A stretch of DNA of 61,406 nt from Acidobacteriota bacterium (GTDB lineage: Bacteria > Acidobacteriota > Thermoanaerobaculia > UBA5066): NCBI GenBank assembly GCA_008363385.1, contig RHKY01000030.1, forward strand, positions 1 to 61,406, in the 5' to 3' direction. The notes beneath the pieces are model-generated. The model was not told the origin of the DNA. It saw only the letters and a list, made by a program, of their open reading frames with translations, and ran no database searches. The stretch's first letter is position 1; each line of letters starts with the position of its first letter. Positions 18,090 through 26,981 of the stretch are shown here, piece after piece. The position numbers were made by a program, and so were the translations under genes.

Positions 18090-18941
18090 ATGCCCGCGGA
18101 GCTCCCGGCCGCGCTCGACGAGGTCCGGGTCCACGAACGCCTCCTCGTCTTCACGACCGGAGGCGAGTCGCTCGAGGCGAGCTACGGCGCCAACGCCGTC
18201 GCCGTCCTCGGCGAGACGGGGACCCTCCTCGTCGACCCGCTCGTCGCACCGGCGTACGGCCGGGAGATCCGGAGGCTCCTCGCCCTCCGGGGCGCAGCGC
18301 CGGTCCGCTGGGTCGTCGCGACGCACCACCACACCGACCACGTGCTCGGCGCCTCGGTCTTCTCGGACGACGGGGCCGAGGTCCTCGTCCACCCGGACGC
18401 CGCCCGCCGGATGGCGGTCGAGCACCCCGCGCTCCTGTCCGAGCGGCGCGCCAGCCCCGCCGTCGGGGGCCTCTTCGCCGACGCCGCGCCGGTCGTCCCG
18501 TCGCGCGCGGTCGACTCCGCGCTGGAGCTCGGCACCGGGAGGCTCCGCGCGGTCGTCTCCCCCTGCGGGCCCGCGCACACGCCCGGAGACCTGCGCGTCG
18601 ACCTGCCCGACCTCGGGGTCGTCCTGACCGGCGACCTCGTCTCGAACGGCTACCACCCGAACCTCGAGGACGCCGACCTCTCCGGCTGGCGGTCGGCGCT
18701 CCTGGCGCTGCTCCGCTCGGAGGCCGCCACCTTCGTCCCCGGGCACGGGGACCCGGGAGGCCGGGAGATCGTCGAGGCGCAAATCGCCTGGTTCGACGCT
18801 GCCCTCGAGATCGCGCGCAGGGCAGGGGGAGGACCCGCGGCGCGGGAACGTTGCGCGGCCTCCCTGGCCGCGCGCTTTCCGGCTCACCGGCTCCGGGTCG
18901 TGCTGCCTTCGGCAGCCGCGCTCCTCATCCCGGAGACCTGA
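18090..18941 (+). CDS. MBL-fold metallo-hydrolase
   Basis: 283 residues without a signal peptide. The metallo-beta-lactamase signature HHHTDH is at residues 79-84, preceded by the strand ending in LLVDP. Further metal-ligand blocks are GPAHTPGD, LTGDL and FVPGHGDPG, so the active site looks complete. The layout (THHHTDH, then a long substrate region) resembles broad-specificity MBL hydrolases of the glyoxalase II/SoxH-like group; the substrate cannot be read from sequence. GAGGTG precedes the ATG by about five bases. The last 17 bases overlap the convergent membrane protein gene. Confidence 0.88.
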   Translation: MPAELPAALDEVRVHERLLVFTTGGESLEASYGANAVAVLGETGTLLVDPLVAPAYGREIRRLLALRGAAPVRWVVATHHHTDHVLGASVFSDDGAEVLVHPDAARRMAVEHPALLSERRASPAVGGLFADAAPVVPSRAVDSALELGTGRLRAVVSPCGPAHTPGDLRVDLPDLGVVLTGDLVSNGYHPNLEDADLSGWRSALLALLRSEAATFVPGHGDPGGREIVEAQIAWFDAALEIARRAGGGPAARERCAASLAARFPAHRLRVVLPSAAALLIPET

Positions 18942-20745
18942 CCGGTCCGGCCGCCGGGGCTCCGGACGCGACGGGCGACCGGGCCCGCCAGCGGGCGACG
19001 TCGACGGCGAAGAGGCCACCTTCGGGAGTCCCCTTGGCTCCCAGCCGGAGACCGGGCGCGCCTCTGGGCGGGCGGTTCGTGACGAACCAGGCGACGGGCG
19101 ACGGCCGCGCCGAGGCCTCCTCGAGCGTCCCGGTCTTGACGGGCCGGAGGGGCTCGAGCGTCGCGCGGGTGCCGACCCAGAACCCCGCCACGAGCGGCGA
19201 GTCCTCCCGCGAGAAGAGCGAGCGGTCGAGGAGGACGCGCCCGGGGCCCACCTGCGCCGCGAGCTCGCCGGCCGCCCTCTGGACCTGCGAGACCTGTGGC
19301 GGGCGTGGCGACAGCAGCCCCCAGCGGAGGAACCGCGCGTAGCCCGCAGACCCGACGGCGATCGCCAGGAGGAGGGGGAGCGCCGCGCGAAAGGCGCGGG
19401 AGCCGACCGGGAGGGCCTCGAGGGCCGCCAGCGCCGCGCCGGCAAACGCGGCGGCGAGCGCCAGGGCGAGGCCGATCCGGAACGTGTTGGGTGTCAGGTG
19501 CCGGACGGTGGGCAGGGCGCCCGCCAGAGAGCCCGCGAGCCCGGCCGCGACGACACCCCACCTCTCGCCCCGGGCCCGCGAGAAGCCCAGCGGGAGGAGG
19601 GCCGAGAACGCCAGGCCGAGCGCGGGAGCGCCGGGGAGCCCGTGCCTCGTGTTCGGGTCGACGGTGAGGAAGAGCGCCCCGACGTGCTCGACGGCGTTGG
19701 CGAGGAGGTCGCGCGCCAGGAGGGCGGTGGGCCGGCCCACGAGGAAGAGCTCGCTCGGGCGGCCGCCGAGGGACTCGGGCCGGACGGCGTAGACGAGGGC
19801 GAGGAGGAACGCCGGAACGGCGAGCCCCGCGGTGAAGGCGAGGGCCGGCCGGGACGACCGCCTTCGCCACGAGACGAGGAGGAGGAACGAGAGGAGCCCC
19901 GCCGTGGCCGGTAAGGAGGCGACGTAGGTGTGGAGCGAGAGCCCGGCGAGGAGGCCCGAGACGACGAGGGCGCGCTCCCTCCCCGCCTCGACCCCGCGGG
20001 CGGCGCGCTCGAGGGCGAGGAGCTGCAGCAGGAGCATCGCCTGCTGGACCCATCCCCACCTCGCCTGCACCAGCGCGGGGAAGGAGAGGGCCAGGAGGAC
20101 CGCCGCGGGGCGGGCGGCGGCCTCGCCGGCGGCACGGCGGACGAGGGACCAGAGCGCGAGCGGGAGCAGGACGGCCGGGAGGGCCCCGAGGAGGAGCGCC
20201 GCCACGACGCGGTCCGGGCAGAGCCAGAGGAGGGAGCGCACGCCGTCGACGTACAGGCCGAAGAGGAGGACCTTCGACGACCCGACCTCCGGCGGGACGA
20301 GCGGCATCGCCTCCCAGGGCCAGAGGAAGCTCCCGGCCCGGGCGGCGGCGTGGACCGCGTAGGTCACGTCGGTCCAGACCGCCCCGGGGAGCTCCGGCCA
20401 GAAGGAGAGCCGCGTGGCGGCCGAGAGCGCGAGGAGGGCGGCAGCGAAGACCGCCGAACCCCGGGCGCGCGCCGCCGGCGGCTCCGGACCCGACAGGGCC
20501 CGGGCGAGGAGGACCGGGCCGAACAGCGCACCCGCCACGGCGAAGGCGCCGGCCGCGGCGGCGGCGACGGTGGCGACCTGCACGACCCAGACGTCCCGTT
20601 GGAGAGGGAAGAGGTAGCCGGCGGGGTAGCTCGCCAGGCGATCCCATCCCCAGGCGAAGCCGCCGGCCAGCGCTACAGCCGCCCCGGCCCGCTCGCCCGG
20701 GTGCCGGGGCCGGGCTCGCGCGAGGAGGGCGACGAACGGGGCCAT
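18925..20745 (-). CDS. Polytopic membrane protein, GT-C glycosyltransferase-like
   Basis: 606 residues with about 12 hydrophobic helices and a soluble C-terminal domain of around 130 residues (from about SQVQRAAGELAAQVG). The overall shape is that of GT-C enzymes: an early luminal loop, many helices and a C-terminal periplasmic domain with VLLDRSLFSRED. No clear N-terminal DE or DD motif is present, so the glycosyltransferase assignment rests on topology and on its neighbours. Only 29 bp separate its ATG from the divergent GT39-like gene. Confidence 0.6.
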   Translation of the reverse strand: MAPFVALLARARPRHPGERAGAAVALAGGFAWGWDRLASYPAGYLFPLQRDVWVVQVATVAAAAAGAFAVAGALFGPVLLARALSGPEPPAARARGSAVFAAALLALSAATRLSFWPELPGAVWTDVTYAVHAAARAGSFLWPWEAMPLVPPEVGSSKVLLFGLYVDGVRSLLWLCPDRVVAALLLGALPAVLLPLALWSLVRRAAGEAAARPAAVLLALSFPALVQARWGWVQQAMLLLQLLALERAARGVEAGRERALVVSGLLAGLSLHTYVASLPATAGLLSFLLLVSWRRRSSRPALAFTAGLAVPAFLLALVYAVRPESLGGRPSELFLVGRPTALLARDLLANAVEHVGALFLTVDPNTRHGLPGAPALGLAFSALLPLGFSRARGERWGVVAAGLAGSLAGALPTVRHLTPNTFRIGLALALAAAFAGAALAALEALPVGSRAFRAALPLLLAIAVGSAGYARFLRWGLLSPRPPQVSQVQRAAGELAAQVGPGRVLLDRSLFSREDSPLVAGFWVGTRATLEPLRPVKTGTLEEASARPSPVAWFVTNRPPRGAPGLRLGAKGTPEGGLFAVDVARWRARSPVASGAPAAGPVRSPG

Positions 20746-20760
20746 GCCTTCGGAGGAGCG

Positions 20761-20766
20761 TATACG
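20761..20766 (+). promoter_or_regulatory. Candidate -10 element for a possibly leaderless transcript
   Basis: TATACG, continuing into AT, lies in the 29-bp divergent gap and ends eight bases before the GTG at 20775. If used, transcription would start almost at the start codon, giving a leaderless or near-leaderless mRNA. No convincing -35 is visible, and the gap is shared with the minus-strand gene. Confidence 0.35.
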
Positions 20767-20774
20767 ATGCCCCG

Positions 20775-22256
20775 GTGACCGTCGTCGACGACTCGCTCGG
20801 ACGCGTGACGCGGCGGCGGACCCTCTCCCAGGCGACGCGGGTCGCCCGAAGACGCCGCCACGCCGCGGCGGCGGCCGCCGTCCTCGTCCTCGCCGGCGTG
20901 GCCCTCCGCCTGGCGCTCGCCGTCTGGCGGCCGCTCTGGGCCGACGAGATCTTCACGATCGAGCTGGCGCGGCGCCCGGTCGCCGAGATCCTGGCCGCGC
21001 TCCGGGTCGACTCGGGTCCCCCGCTCCACTACCTGCTCGCGAGGCTCTGCCTGCTGCCGTTCCCCTCGCCCGGAGTGACCGACGTCGTTCCCCGGCTCCT
21101 CTCCGTCCTGGCCTGGGCCGGACACGTCCCCCTCCTGATCCGGGTGGGCCGGAGGCTCGGAGGCGAGGAGCGCGGCGCGCTCGCCGCCGTCCTCCTCTCG
21201 CTCCTGCCCATCCCCGTCTACTTCGGAGCCGAGGGGCGCGGCTACCTCGTCGCTTCCCTGCTCCTCCTCGCGGCTCTCGACGGCGTCCTCGCCCTGCGGG
21301 AGCGGCCCGGTCGAGGGCGCGCGGTCGGCACCGGACTCCTGGCGGGGGCCGCGTTCCTGACCCACTACCTGTCGGCGTTCCCGCTGCTCGCCCTGGCGAC
21401 GCTCCTCCGGGGGGCGCCGTCGAGGTCGAGGCGGTCGCTCTTCCTGGCGGCGGTCGTGGCCCTGGCCGTCGTGACGCCGTGGCTCCCGGTCCTCCTCTCT
21501 CAGCCGCGGGCGTCGATGGCCTGGGTCGTCCCGGAGCCGGTGCCCGACCGGGTCGCGCGCCTCCTGGTCAACGCGGTCCTCGGCTTCGACCTCCCGGGAC
21601 GGAAGGTGATGCTCGTCGGACTGGGCGCTCTCCTCCTCCTCGTCCTCGTCGTGCGGGCGTCCCGCCCGCGGGACCTGGCGGTCCCGCTCCTGGCGGCCGC
21701 GCTGGGCGCGCAGCTCGCCGCGGGGACGATCCTCCCGCGGCTCCTCCTCCCGGAGCGGAGCGCCGTCCTGCTCCTCCCGATCGCCGCGCTCGTCGTCGCG
21801 GGGGCGGGCCGCGCTCCGGCCCTGGGCCTGACGGCGCTCGGCGCGGTCCTCCTCGCGCTCCAGGCGCCCGGCTGGTGGGCGACTCCGCCGCTGGCCGACG
21901 TCGCCTCGCGCCTGGCGCCGGTCCTCCGCGAGGGGGACCGGGTCGTGGCGGCCGGCCTGGCCGGGCCGGAGCTGCGCTACCGGCTCCTGAGGGCGGGCCG
22001 CCCCGGCGCGGTCCTCCTCTTCCCCCCGGACGTGGAGGCCCATCCCGGCTGGTACCACGAGGACGGGCTCGCGGACGCGCGCCTCGTGCGGGAGGCCGCC
22101 CGGGCCCTCGCCCGCGAGCCCCGGGCGCGGTTCCTCGTCCTCCCGCACGGCCTGCGGGCCTCGGCCGCTCTCCGCGCCGCCGCCGACGAGAGGGGGAGGA
22201 GGACGCTGGGGGTCTCACCGCTCTTCGAGGTGTCGGAGCTCGGCGCTCCGCCCTGA
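20775..22256 (+). CDS. GT39/ArnT-like membrane glycosyltransferase
   Basis: 493 residues from a GTG start. After an Arg-rich N-terminal tail, the first helix is followed by RPLWADEIFTIELA, the acidic DE motif of GT-C enzymes (PMT/ArnT type) that binds the lipid-linked sugar donor or divalent metal, and DSGPPLHYLLARL matches the family's conserved loop. About ten helices follow, with a C-terminal soluble domain from about residue 375. Donor (probably polyprenyl-phosphate sugar) and acceptor are unknown. It converges on the PIG-V-like gene, and the two stops sit inside one hairpin. Confidence 0.82.
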   Translation: MTVVDDSLGRVTRRRTLSQATRVARRRRHAAAAAAVLVLAGVALRLALAVWRPLWADEIFTIELARRPVAEILAALRVDSGPPLHYLLARLCLLPFPSPGVTDVVPRLLSVLAWAGHVPLLIRVGRRLGGEERGALAAVLLSLLPIPVYFGAEGRGYLVASLLLLAALDGVLALRERPGRGRAVGTGLLAGAAFLTHYLSAFPLLALATLLRGAPSRSRRSLFLAAVVALAVVTPWLPVLLSQPRASMAWVVPEPVPDRVARLLVNAVLGFDLPGRKVMLVGLGALLLLVLVVRASRPRDLAVPLLAAALGAQLAAGTILPRLLLPERSAVLLLPIAALVVAGAGRAPALGLTALGAVLLALQAPGWWATPPLADVASRLAPVLREGDRVVAAGLAGPELRYRLLRAGRPGAVLLFPPDVEAHPGWYHEDGLADARLVREAARALAREPRARFLVLPHGLRASAALRAAADERGRRTLGVSPLFEVSELGAPP

Positions 22257-22285
22257 GGGCGCGGCCGGTGCCGGCCGGCCCTCAG
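22253..22285. terminator. Bidirectional hairpin spanning both stop codons of a convergent pair
   Basis: CTGAGGGC at 22253-22260 pairs with GCCCTCAG at 22278-22285, with an additional GGCCGG/CCGGCC inner stem. The outer arms contain the TGA stop of the plus-strand gene and the complement of the minus-strand stop. No T-tract follows on either side, so it would have to work as a GC-rich structure or as an mRNA 3'-end stabiliser. Confidence 0.55.
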
Positions 22286-23463
22286 AACCCGAAGGTGCCC
22301 GGCGGGACGAACTCGGCCCAGAGCCCGAGGCTGAGCAGGGTCCGTGCGTACATCTCCTGGGGCGCGCCGTTCAGCGGCATCGTCCCCCAGACGTAGACGT
22401 AGGCCGCCAGGACGTAGACCGGGAAGACGATCCGGAAGCCCTTCTCGACGAGCAGCTCGTGGAAACCGACGACCAGGGCGAACGGGGCCATCGCGAGCCA
22501 GTACCGGCTCCAGTCCTCCGTCGAGACGAAGAGGTGGAGGAGGAGCTGGAAGAAGCAGTAGGAGAAGAGGACCTCGAACCGGCGGTAGAGGCGCGCGGTG
22601 CCCACGGCGTAGACGAGGAAGAGGAGGACGTAGAACTCGACGACGTGGTACCAGCCGGCCTTGAAGAGGACGGGGAAGAAGCCGAAGGGCTGCGGCGGGG
22701 AGAGCTTGTCGGCGTGCTGAGACAGGTAGTCGAGCACGTTTCCCGTCCGGAGCCAGCAGTAGCCGAAGTACGCCGCGAGCGGAAGGGGCACGACCAGGAG
22801 CCAGGGGATCTGCCGGAACCGCCGCCGCACGAGCAAGACGAGCCCGAACGCGGGCAGGATCATGAGCCCCGAGATCCTCGTCACGCTCGCGAGCGCGGCC
22901 CAAACGGATGCCCAGCCGACGCGCCCCCGCTCGAAGGCGGACACGGACGCCAGGGCGAGCAGGATGAACACCGCCTCGGTGGAGCCGGTGGACCGGAACA
23001 GGAGAAACCGCGGAGGAAAGAGGAGGAAGACGACCGTCAACCACGCCGGGGACGGGAGCTTCCAGACGTCACGCGCGAGCCGGAAGAAGAGCACCGCGGC
23101 GAGCGCCGAGGAGAGCACGGAGACCAGGAGCATCGACCGTTGCCACCCGACGGGAGAGAAGACGCGGACGAGGAACGGGTAGAGCGGGAAGTGCCGGAGG
23201 AAGTAGTCCTTCGTGTGGACGTACGCCAGGATCGGGTTGTCGTCTCGGATCCCCTCGTAGCCGGCCTTCGCGATCGTGAGGTAGTTCGGACCGTCCCAGA
23301 CGCGGTAGACGACCGAGATGTCGTTCAGGTAGGGGGCGTAGACGAGGAGCGAGCTGGCGACGGCCACGAGCGCGAGGAGCGCCTCCGTCCGGTGGCGGAC
23401 GAGGAAGGACGGTCGGGTGGGCGGCGAGGCGGTGTCGTTCATCCGCGGGGTCCCGGGGATCAT
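22282..23463 (-). CDS. PIG-V-like GT-C mannosyltransferase family membrane protein
   Basis: 393 residues. After the first helix (about residues 26-48) come VWDGPNYLTIAKAGY and, further on, HFPLYPFLVRVFSP, which resemble the WDG..Y..IA..GY and FPLYP motifs of the PIG-V/GPI mannosyltransferase II family, a GT-C group with bacterial members. About nine more helices follow. I use ATG 23463 because it overlaps the upstream stop (ATGA); an alternative ATG is at 23442. It is the last gene of a coupled trio with the two PMT-like genes. Confidence 0.78.
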   Translation of the reverse strand: MIPGTPRMNDTASPPTRPSFLVRHRTEALLALVAVASSLLVYAPYLNDISVVYRVWDGPNYLTIAKAGYEGIRDDNPILAYVHTKDYFLRHFPLYPFLVRVFSPVGWQRSMLLVSVLSSALAAVLFFRLARDVWKLPSPAWLTVVFLLFPPRFLLFRSTGSTEAVFILLALASVSAFERGRVGWASVWAALASVTRISGLMILPAFGLVLLVRRRFRQIPWLLVVPLPLAAYFGYCWLRTGNVLDYLSQHADKLSPPQPFGFFPVLFKAGWYHVVEFYVLLFLVYAVGTARLYRRFEVLFSYCFFQLLLHLFVSTEDWSRYWLAMAPFALVVGFHELLVEKGFRIVFPVYVLAAYVYVWGTMPLNGAPQEMYARTLLSLGLWAEFVPPGTFGF

Positions 23464-25124
23464 AGCGGGCCGTTCCCGGGGAGGCGGTAGACGGCGAGGC
23501 TCGTCCCGGCGCCGCCGACGAGCGTCCCTTCGCGCTCGAGGCGCGCCAGGAGCGCGCGGAGGCGGTCGGCGCCGCGGGCCTCGCCGAGCCGCTCGAGGTA
23601 CGGCGGCCCGGCGACGAAGGCGAAGCTCGAGACCGCGTAGTAGCCGGGGGCGGGGACGAGGCCGTCGACGAGGTAGTCGCGCGAGCCGGGGAGCCAGTAG
23701 GCCGGGAAGGCCGTCCCGACCTGCACGGTCGTCAGGGGGGACCACCCCTGGCCGGGCGCTTCCCGCCCCAACCGGGCCCAGTCCTGCCCCCAGTCGAGGT
23801 TCGAGTCGTTCAGAAGGGTCCCGCTCGCCGCCCCCGGGGCCAGCAGGCTGAAGTGCGAGATGTAGTGGGGGAACGCGAGGGCGGCCGAGGCAGCGAACGC
23901 CGCGCCGAGGCCGAGGCGGACGCGCTTCGCCATCGACGCCGCGCCACGGACTCCGAAGACGGCGAGGGGAGGCAGGACCGGGAGGAGGTGGCGGGCGCCG
24001 ATGTTGTACGTCGTGCCGACGGAGGAGAGGAAGAAGAGGGCGACCGGGACGAGGAGGACCGCGTCGTCGGGTCCGGCCCGCTGCCGCCGGAGCGAGACGG
24101 CTCCCGCCCCGAGGAGGAGCAGGAACGGGAACGAGACCTTCAGGAGGAAGGCCGCCGGGAAGTAGAGCGCGAACCCCTCCTGGCTCGTCTTTCCGAAGAA
24201 GACGTTCACGCCCTGCCCGGACCGGTTCGTCTCGTGGACGTGCAGCAGGCCGATCCCGACGTGAGCCACGGCGGGCGAGACGCGCGAGAGCGCGACGAGC
24301 GCGTCGGTCGCCCGCTCCGTGCCGGGCCAGCGCGCCGCGTGGGCGCGGATCGTCGCCTCCGCGAGGGCGGGTGTCGTCCGCCGGAGGGCCGGCGCGTACC
24401 CGGCCACGGTCACGGCGAGTGCGACCGCGAACGAAGCCAGGACGAGGCCGGCCTTGCGGGCGCTCCGGCTCCTTCTGGCGTCGAGGAGGACGAGGAGGAG
24501 GACGAAGAGGGCGAGGTAGGGGGCCGAGTGCTTGGCGAGGGCGGCGAGGCCGAGCCAGGCGCCGAGCCCGAGCCAACCGAGCGTCCGGCCCCGGAGCCAG
24601 CGGTGGAGCCAGAGGAGCGTCCATGTCCAGCAGGCGGCCGCGGCCACGTCCGTGTGGACCAGGAGCGCGTGGCCGAGGACGAGGGGCTGGAGGCCGACCG
24701 CGGCCACCGCGAGGGGCGCGGTCCCCTCGCCCCACAGCTCGCGGGCCCAGGCGTGGACCCCCCAGAGGAGGGCGAGGAGGAAGACCACGAGCGGGAGCCG
24801 CGCCACGCGCAGGAGGGTCGGGGCGGGGACGCGATTGCCGTAGAGGAAGCGGCGCGTCTCCTCCGGCAGGACACCCAGCCTCGCGACCGGCGGCGCCTGC
24901 GTCCCCCGCAGGCGGAGCGGAGCGAGCGCGGCCCCGGCGAGGAGCTTGGCGAGGGGCGGATGCTCCGGGTTCAGGTCGTAGAGCCCTTCCGTGAAGTGGG
25001 CGTGGGCGGCCAGGAGGTGGTACGGCTCGTCGGTGGTGGCCGAGCCGCCCCAGGAGGCGGCGATCGCGAGGGCCGCGGAGAGGAGGGCCACGGCCGCCGA
25101 GAGCGTCCTCGGGCGGAACCTCAC
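23460..25124 (-). CDS. PMT/GT39-family membrane glycosyltransferase
   Basis: 554 residues from a GTG that overlaps the upstream stop (GTGA). The first luminal loop has TTDEPYHLLAAHAHF followed by NPEHPPLAKLLAG, the classical acidic motif and HPP loop of PMT-type GT39 enzymes. About ten helices follow, then a periplasmic tail with LNDSNLDWGQDW, also found in the next gene, so the two are paralogues. They transfer sugars from polyprenyl-phosphate donors; the acceptor, protein or glycan, is unknown. Confidence 0.85.
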   Translation of the reverse strand: MRFRPRTLSAAVALLSAALAIAASWGGSATTDEPYHLLAAHAHFTEGLYDLNPEHPPLAKLLAGAALAPLRLRGTQAPPVARLGVLPEETRRFLYGNRVPAPTLLRVARLPLVVFLLALLWGVHAWARELWGEGTAPLAVAAVGLQPLVLGHALLVHTDVAAAACWTWTLLWLHRWLRGRTLGWLGLGAWLGLAALAKHSAPYLALFVLLLVLLDARRSRSARKAGLVLASFAVALAVTVAGYAPALRRTTPALAEATIRAHAARWPGTERATDALVALSRVSPAVAHVGIGLLHVHETNRSGQGVNVFFGKTSQEGFALYFPAAFLLKVSFPFLLLLGAGAVSLRRQRAGPDDAVLLVPVALFFLSSVGTTYNIGARHLLPVLPPLAVFGVRGAASMAKRVRLGLGAAFAASAALAFPHYISHFSLLAPGAASGTLLNDSNLDWGQDWARLGREAPGQGWSPLTTVQVGTAFPAYWLPGSRDYLVDGLVPAPGYYAVSSFAFVAGPPYLERLGEARGADRLRALLARLEREGTLVGGAGTSLAVYRLPGNGPL

Positions 25125-26908
25125 GGCCGGGCGTCCCCCGGTGCCGGAGGGAGCTCCCAGATCGTGATCGACCAGCCGGCCCGGCCGACGCGTCGCCCCC
25201 GCTCGCGCAGCTGCCGGAGGAGGTCCGCGACCTGCCGCGCCCCCTCCTCGCCGGACAGCGTCTCCACGAACGACGGCCCGACCGTCTCGATCAGGGACGA
25301 GACGGCGTACCGGCCGGGCCGGATCGGCTCCCCGGGCTCGAGGACCCGGCTGGAGGGGAGGAAGTAGTCCGTGGCGAGACCCGAGTACGCCACGACCGTC
25401 GTCGTCGACTCCCAGCCCCGGCGCTTCAGCTCGGACGCGAGGCGCTTCAGGTCCTGTCCCCAGTCGAGGTTCGAGTCGGAGAGCCACCGGGCGCCCCGCT
25501 CCGGTCCTCCGGAGAGCCGGTTGAAGTAGGCGATCTCGAGCGGGTGGGAAGCCTGGAGCGAGAAGGCGGCCGAAGCCGCCAGCAGCCCGGCGGCGGCGGC
25601 GAAGGCCCGGGGGGAGAGCCGGCGGGCCAGCACCCCGGCGCCGACCACGGCCAGGAGCGGGTAGACGGGGAGGATGTGCCGGTGGCCGATGTTGAACGAG
25701 GAGCGAACGGCAGCGAGGAAGACGACCGCCGCCGGCACGAGGAAGGCGAGGGACCGGGGGGTCAGGAGCTCCCTCCGTCCGAGGACGAGCAGCGCGAGGA
25801 CGAGGGCGAGGAACGCCGGGGTGGACTTCACGAGGAAGGCGACGGGGAAGTAGAGCGGGGAGCCCTCCTCGGAGACCCGGCCCATCAGGTAGTTCGCCCC
25901 CCGGCCGTGCTCGCTGAAGAGGACGACCCCGGCGAGCCCCGCCGCGTAGTGCCCGAGGGCGGGGGAGATCCGGGAGAGGGAGGAGAGCCGCGCGGCTGTG
26001 GCCCCGTCCGCCCCGCGCTCGGCGAGGAAGGCCGCGGCCCGCCCGGCGGCCCGCTCGACAGGCATCGCCCGGAGGCAGTACGCGTAGAAGCCCGCCAGGA
26101 CGGCGATCGAGAGGAGCAAGCCGGTCGCGGCGCGGAGGAACGCGTCCCGCGTCTGGCCCCGCGCGCGCGGCCCGGGGGCGCCGAGGAGCGGCGAGAGGAG
26201 GAAGAGCGGGACGAGGAGGACGGCCGTGAACTTCGAGGCGAGGGCGAGGCCGAGCCCGGCGCCCGCAGCGAGCCAGCGCGCGAGCGAAGGCCGCTCGACC
26301 GCGAGGAGGACGAGGACGACGGTCGCCGTCATCGTCAGGGAGGCGGCCACGTCGGTGTGGATCACCCCGGCGTGCCCGACGAAGCTCGGGTCGAGGGCGA
26401 CGAGCGAGGCCGCGAGGAGCCCCGCCCCGGGCCCGTGGAGCCGCCGGGCGGCGGCCCAGACGACCACGACGAGGGCGGCGAGGAGGAACGGGAACGGGCG
26501 CCGGCCTGCGGCCACGAGGGCGTCGGCCCTCGCGCGGTTGTGGTACAGCCAGTCGAGGAACGAGTTGTGGGGGGAGACGTCGCGCGTCCGCCCCGCGCCG
26601 GGGGGGATCGCCCCGAGCGGGTGGAGCGCGGCCGCCGCGAGGAGCTTGACGAGCGGCGGGTGCTCCAGGTTCGTCCAGAACGTCCCGTTCTCCAGGTACT
26701 CGGCGCCCGCGAAGAGGTGGTACGTCTCGTCCATGATGGGCGAGTCGTCCCGCTGGTGGCCGCGCACCGAAAAGACCGACACGGTCACGAGGACCGCGAG
26801 GAGGGCCGCCTCGAGCGTCCGCCGGACGCCGCGATCGAGGGACCCGAACGGACCGAGCGGTTTGCCCGCGGAGGGCTCGGAGGATTCGTCGGCTCTCGTC
26901 GGGGCCAC
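25121..26908 (-). CDS. PMT/GT39-family membrane glycosyltransferase, paralogue
   Basis: 595 residues from a GTG start. The first loop carries PIMDETYHLFAGAEYL and LEHPPLVKLLAAAAL, and the C-terminal domain contains LSDSNLDWGQDLKRLA, aligning along its length with the preceding paralogue at 23460-25124. VIHTDVAASL in the fourth helix region also matches between them. It is first in the minus-strand trio and divergent from maeB over a 73-bp gap that holds a palindrome and a good -10 element. Confidence 0.85.
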   Translation of the reverse strand: MAPTRADESSEPSAGKPLGPFGSLDRGVRRTLEAALLAVLVTVSVFSVRGHQRDDSPIMDETYHLFAGAEYLENGTFWTNLEHPPLVKLLAAAALHPLGAIPPGAGRTRDVSPHNSFLDWLYHNRARADALVAAGRRPFPFLLAALVVVVWAAARRLHGPGAGLLAASLVALDPSFVGHAGVIHTDVAASLTMTATVVLVLLAVERPSLARWLAAGAGLGLALASKFTAVLLVPLFLLSPLLGAPGPRARGQTRDAFLRAATGLLLSIAVLAGFYAYCLRAMPVERAAGRAAAFLAERGADGATAARLSSLSRISPALGHYAAGLAGVVLFSEHGRGANYLMGRVSEEGSPLYFPVAFLVKSTPAFLALVLALLVLGRRELLTPRSLAFLVPAAVVFLAAVRSSFNIGHRHILPVYPLLAVVGAGVLARRLSPRAFAAAAGLLAASAAFSLQASHPLEIAYFNRLSGGPERGARWLSDSNLDWGQDLKRLASELKRRGWESTTTVVAYSGLATDYFLPSSRVLEPGEPIRPGRYAVSSLIETVGPSFVETLSGEEGARQVADLLRQLRERGRRVGRAGWSITIWELPPAPGDARP

Positions 26909-26937
26909 GACGGCACGCCCTTCCGGGGGCGTCAGTC

Positions 26938-26960
26938 TAGCGCGTTTCGCGCGCTAATAT
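26938..26960 (+). promoter_or_regulatory. Palindrome overlapping the maeB -10 element
   Basis: TAGCGCG and CGCGCTA form 7-bp arms around a five-base loop at 26938-26956. The right arm runs into TAATAT (26955-26960), an excellent -10 hexamer reading towards maeB, 21 bases before its ATG. A factor bound to the palindrome would occlude RNA polymerase. No strong -35 is seen, which fits activator or alternative-sigma control. Confidence 0.5.
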
Positions 26961-26981
26961 CGCCGGCCGAGGTATTTGCGG

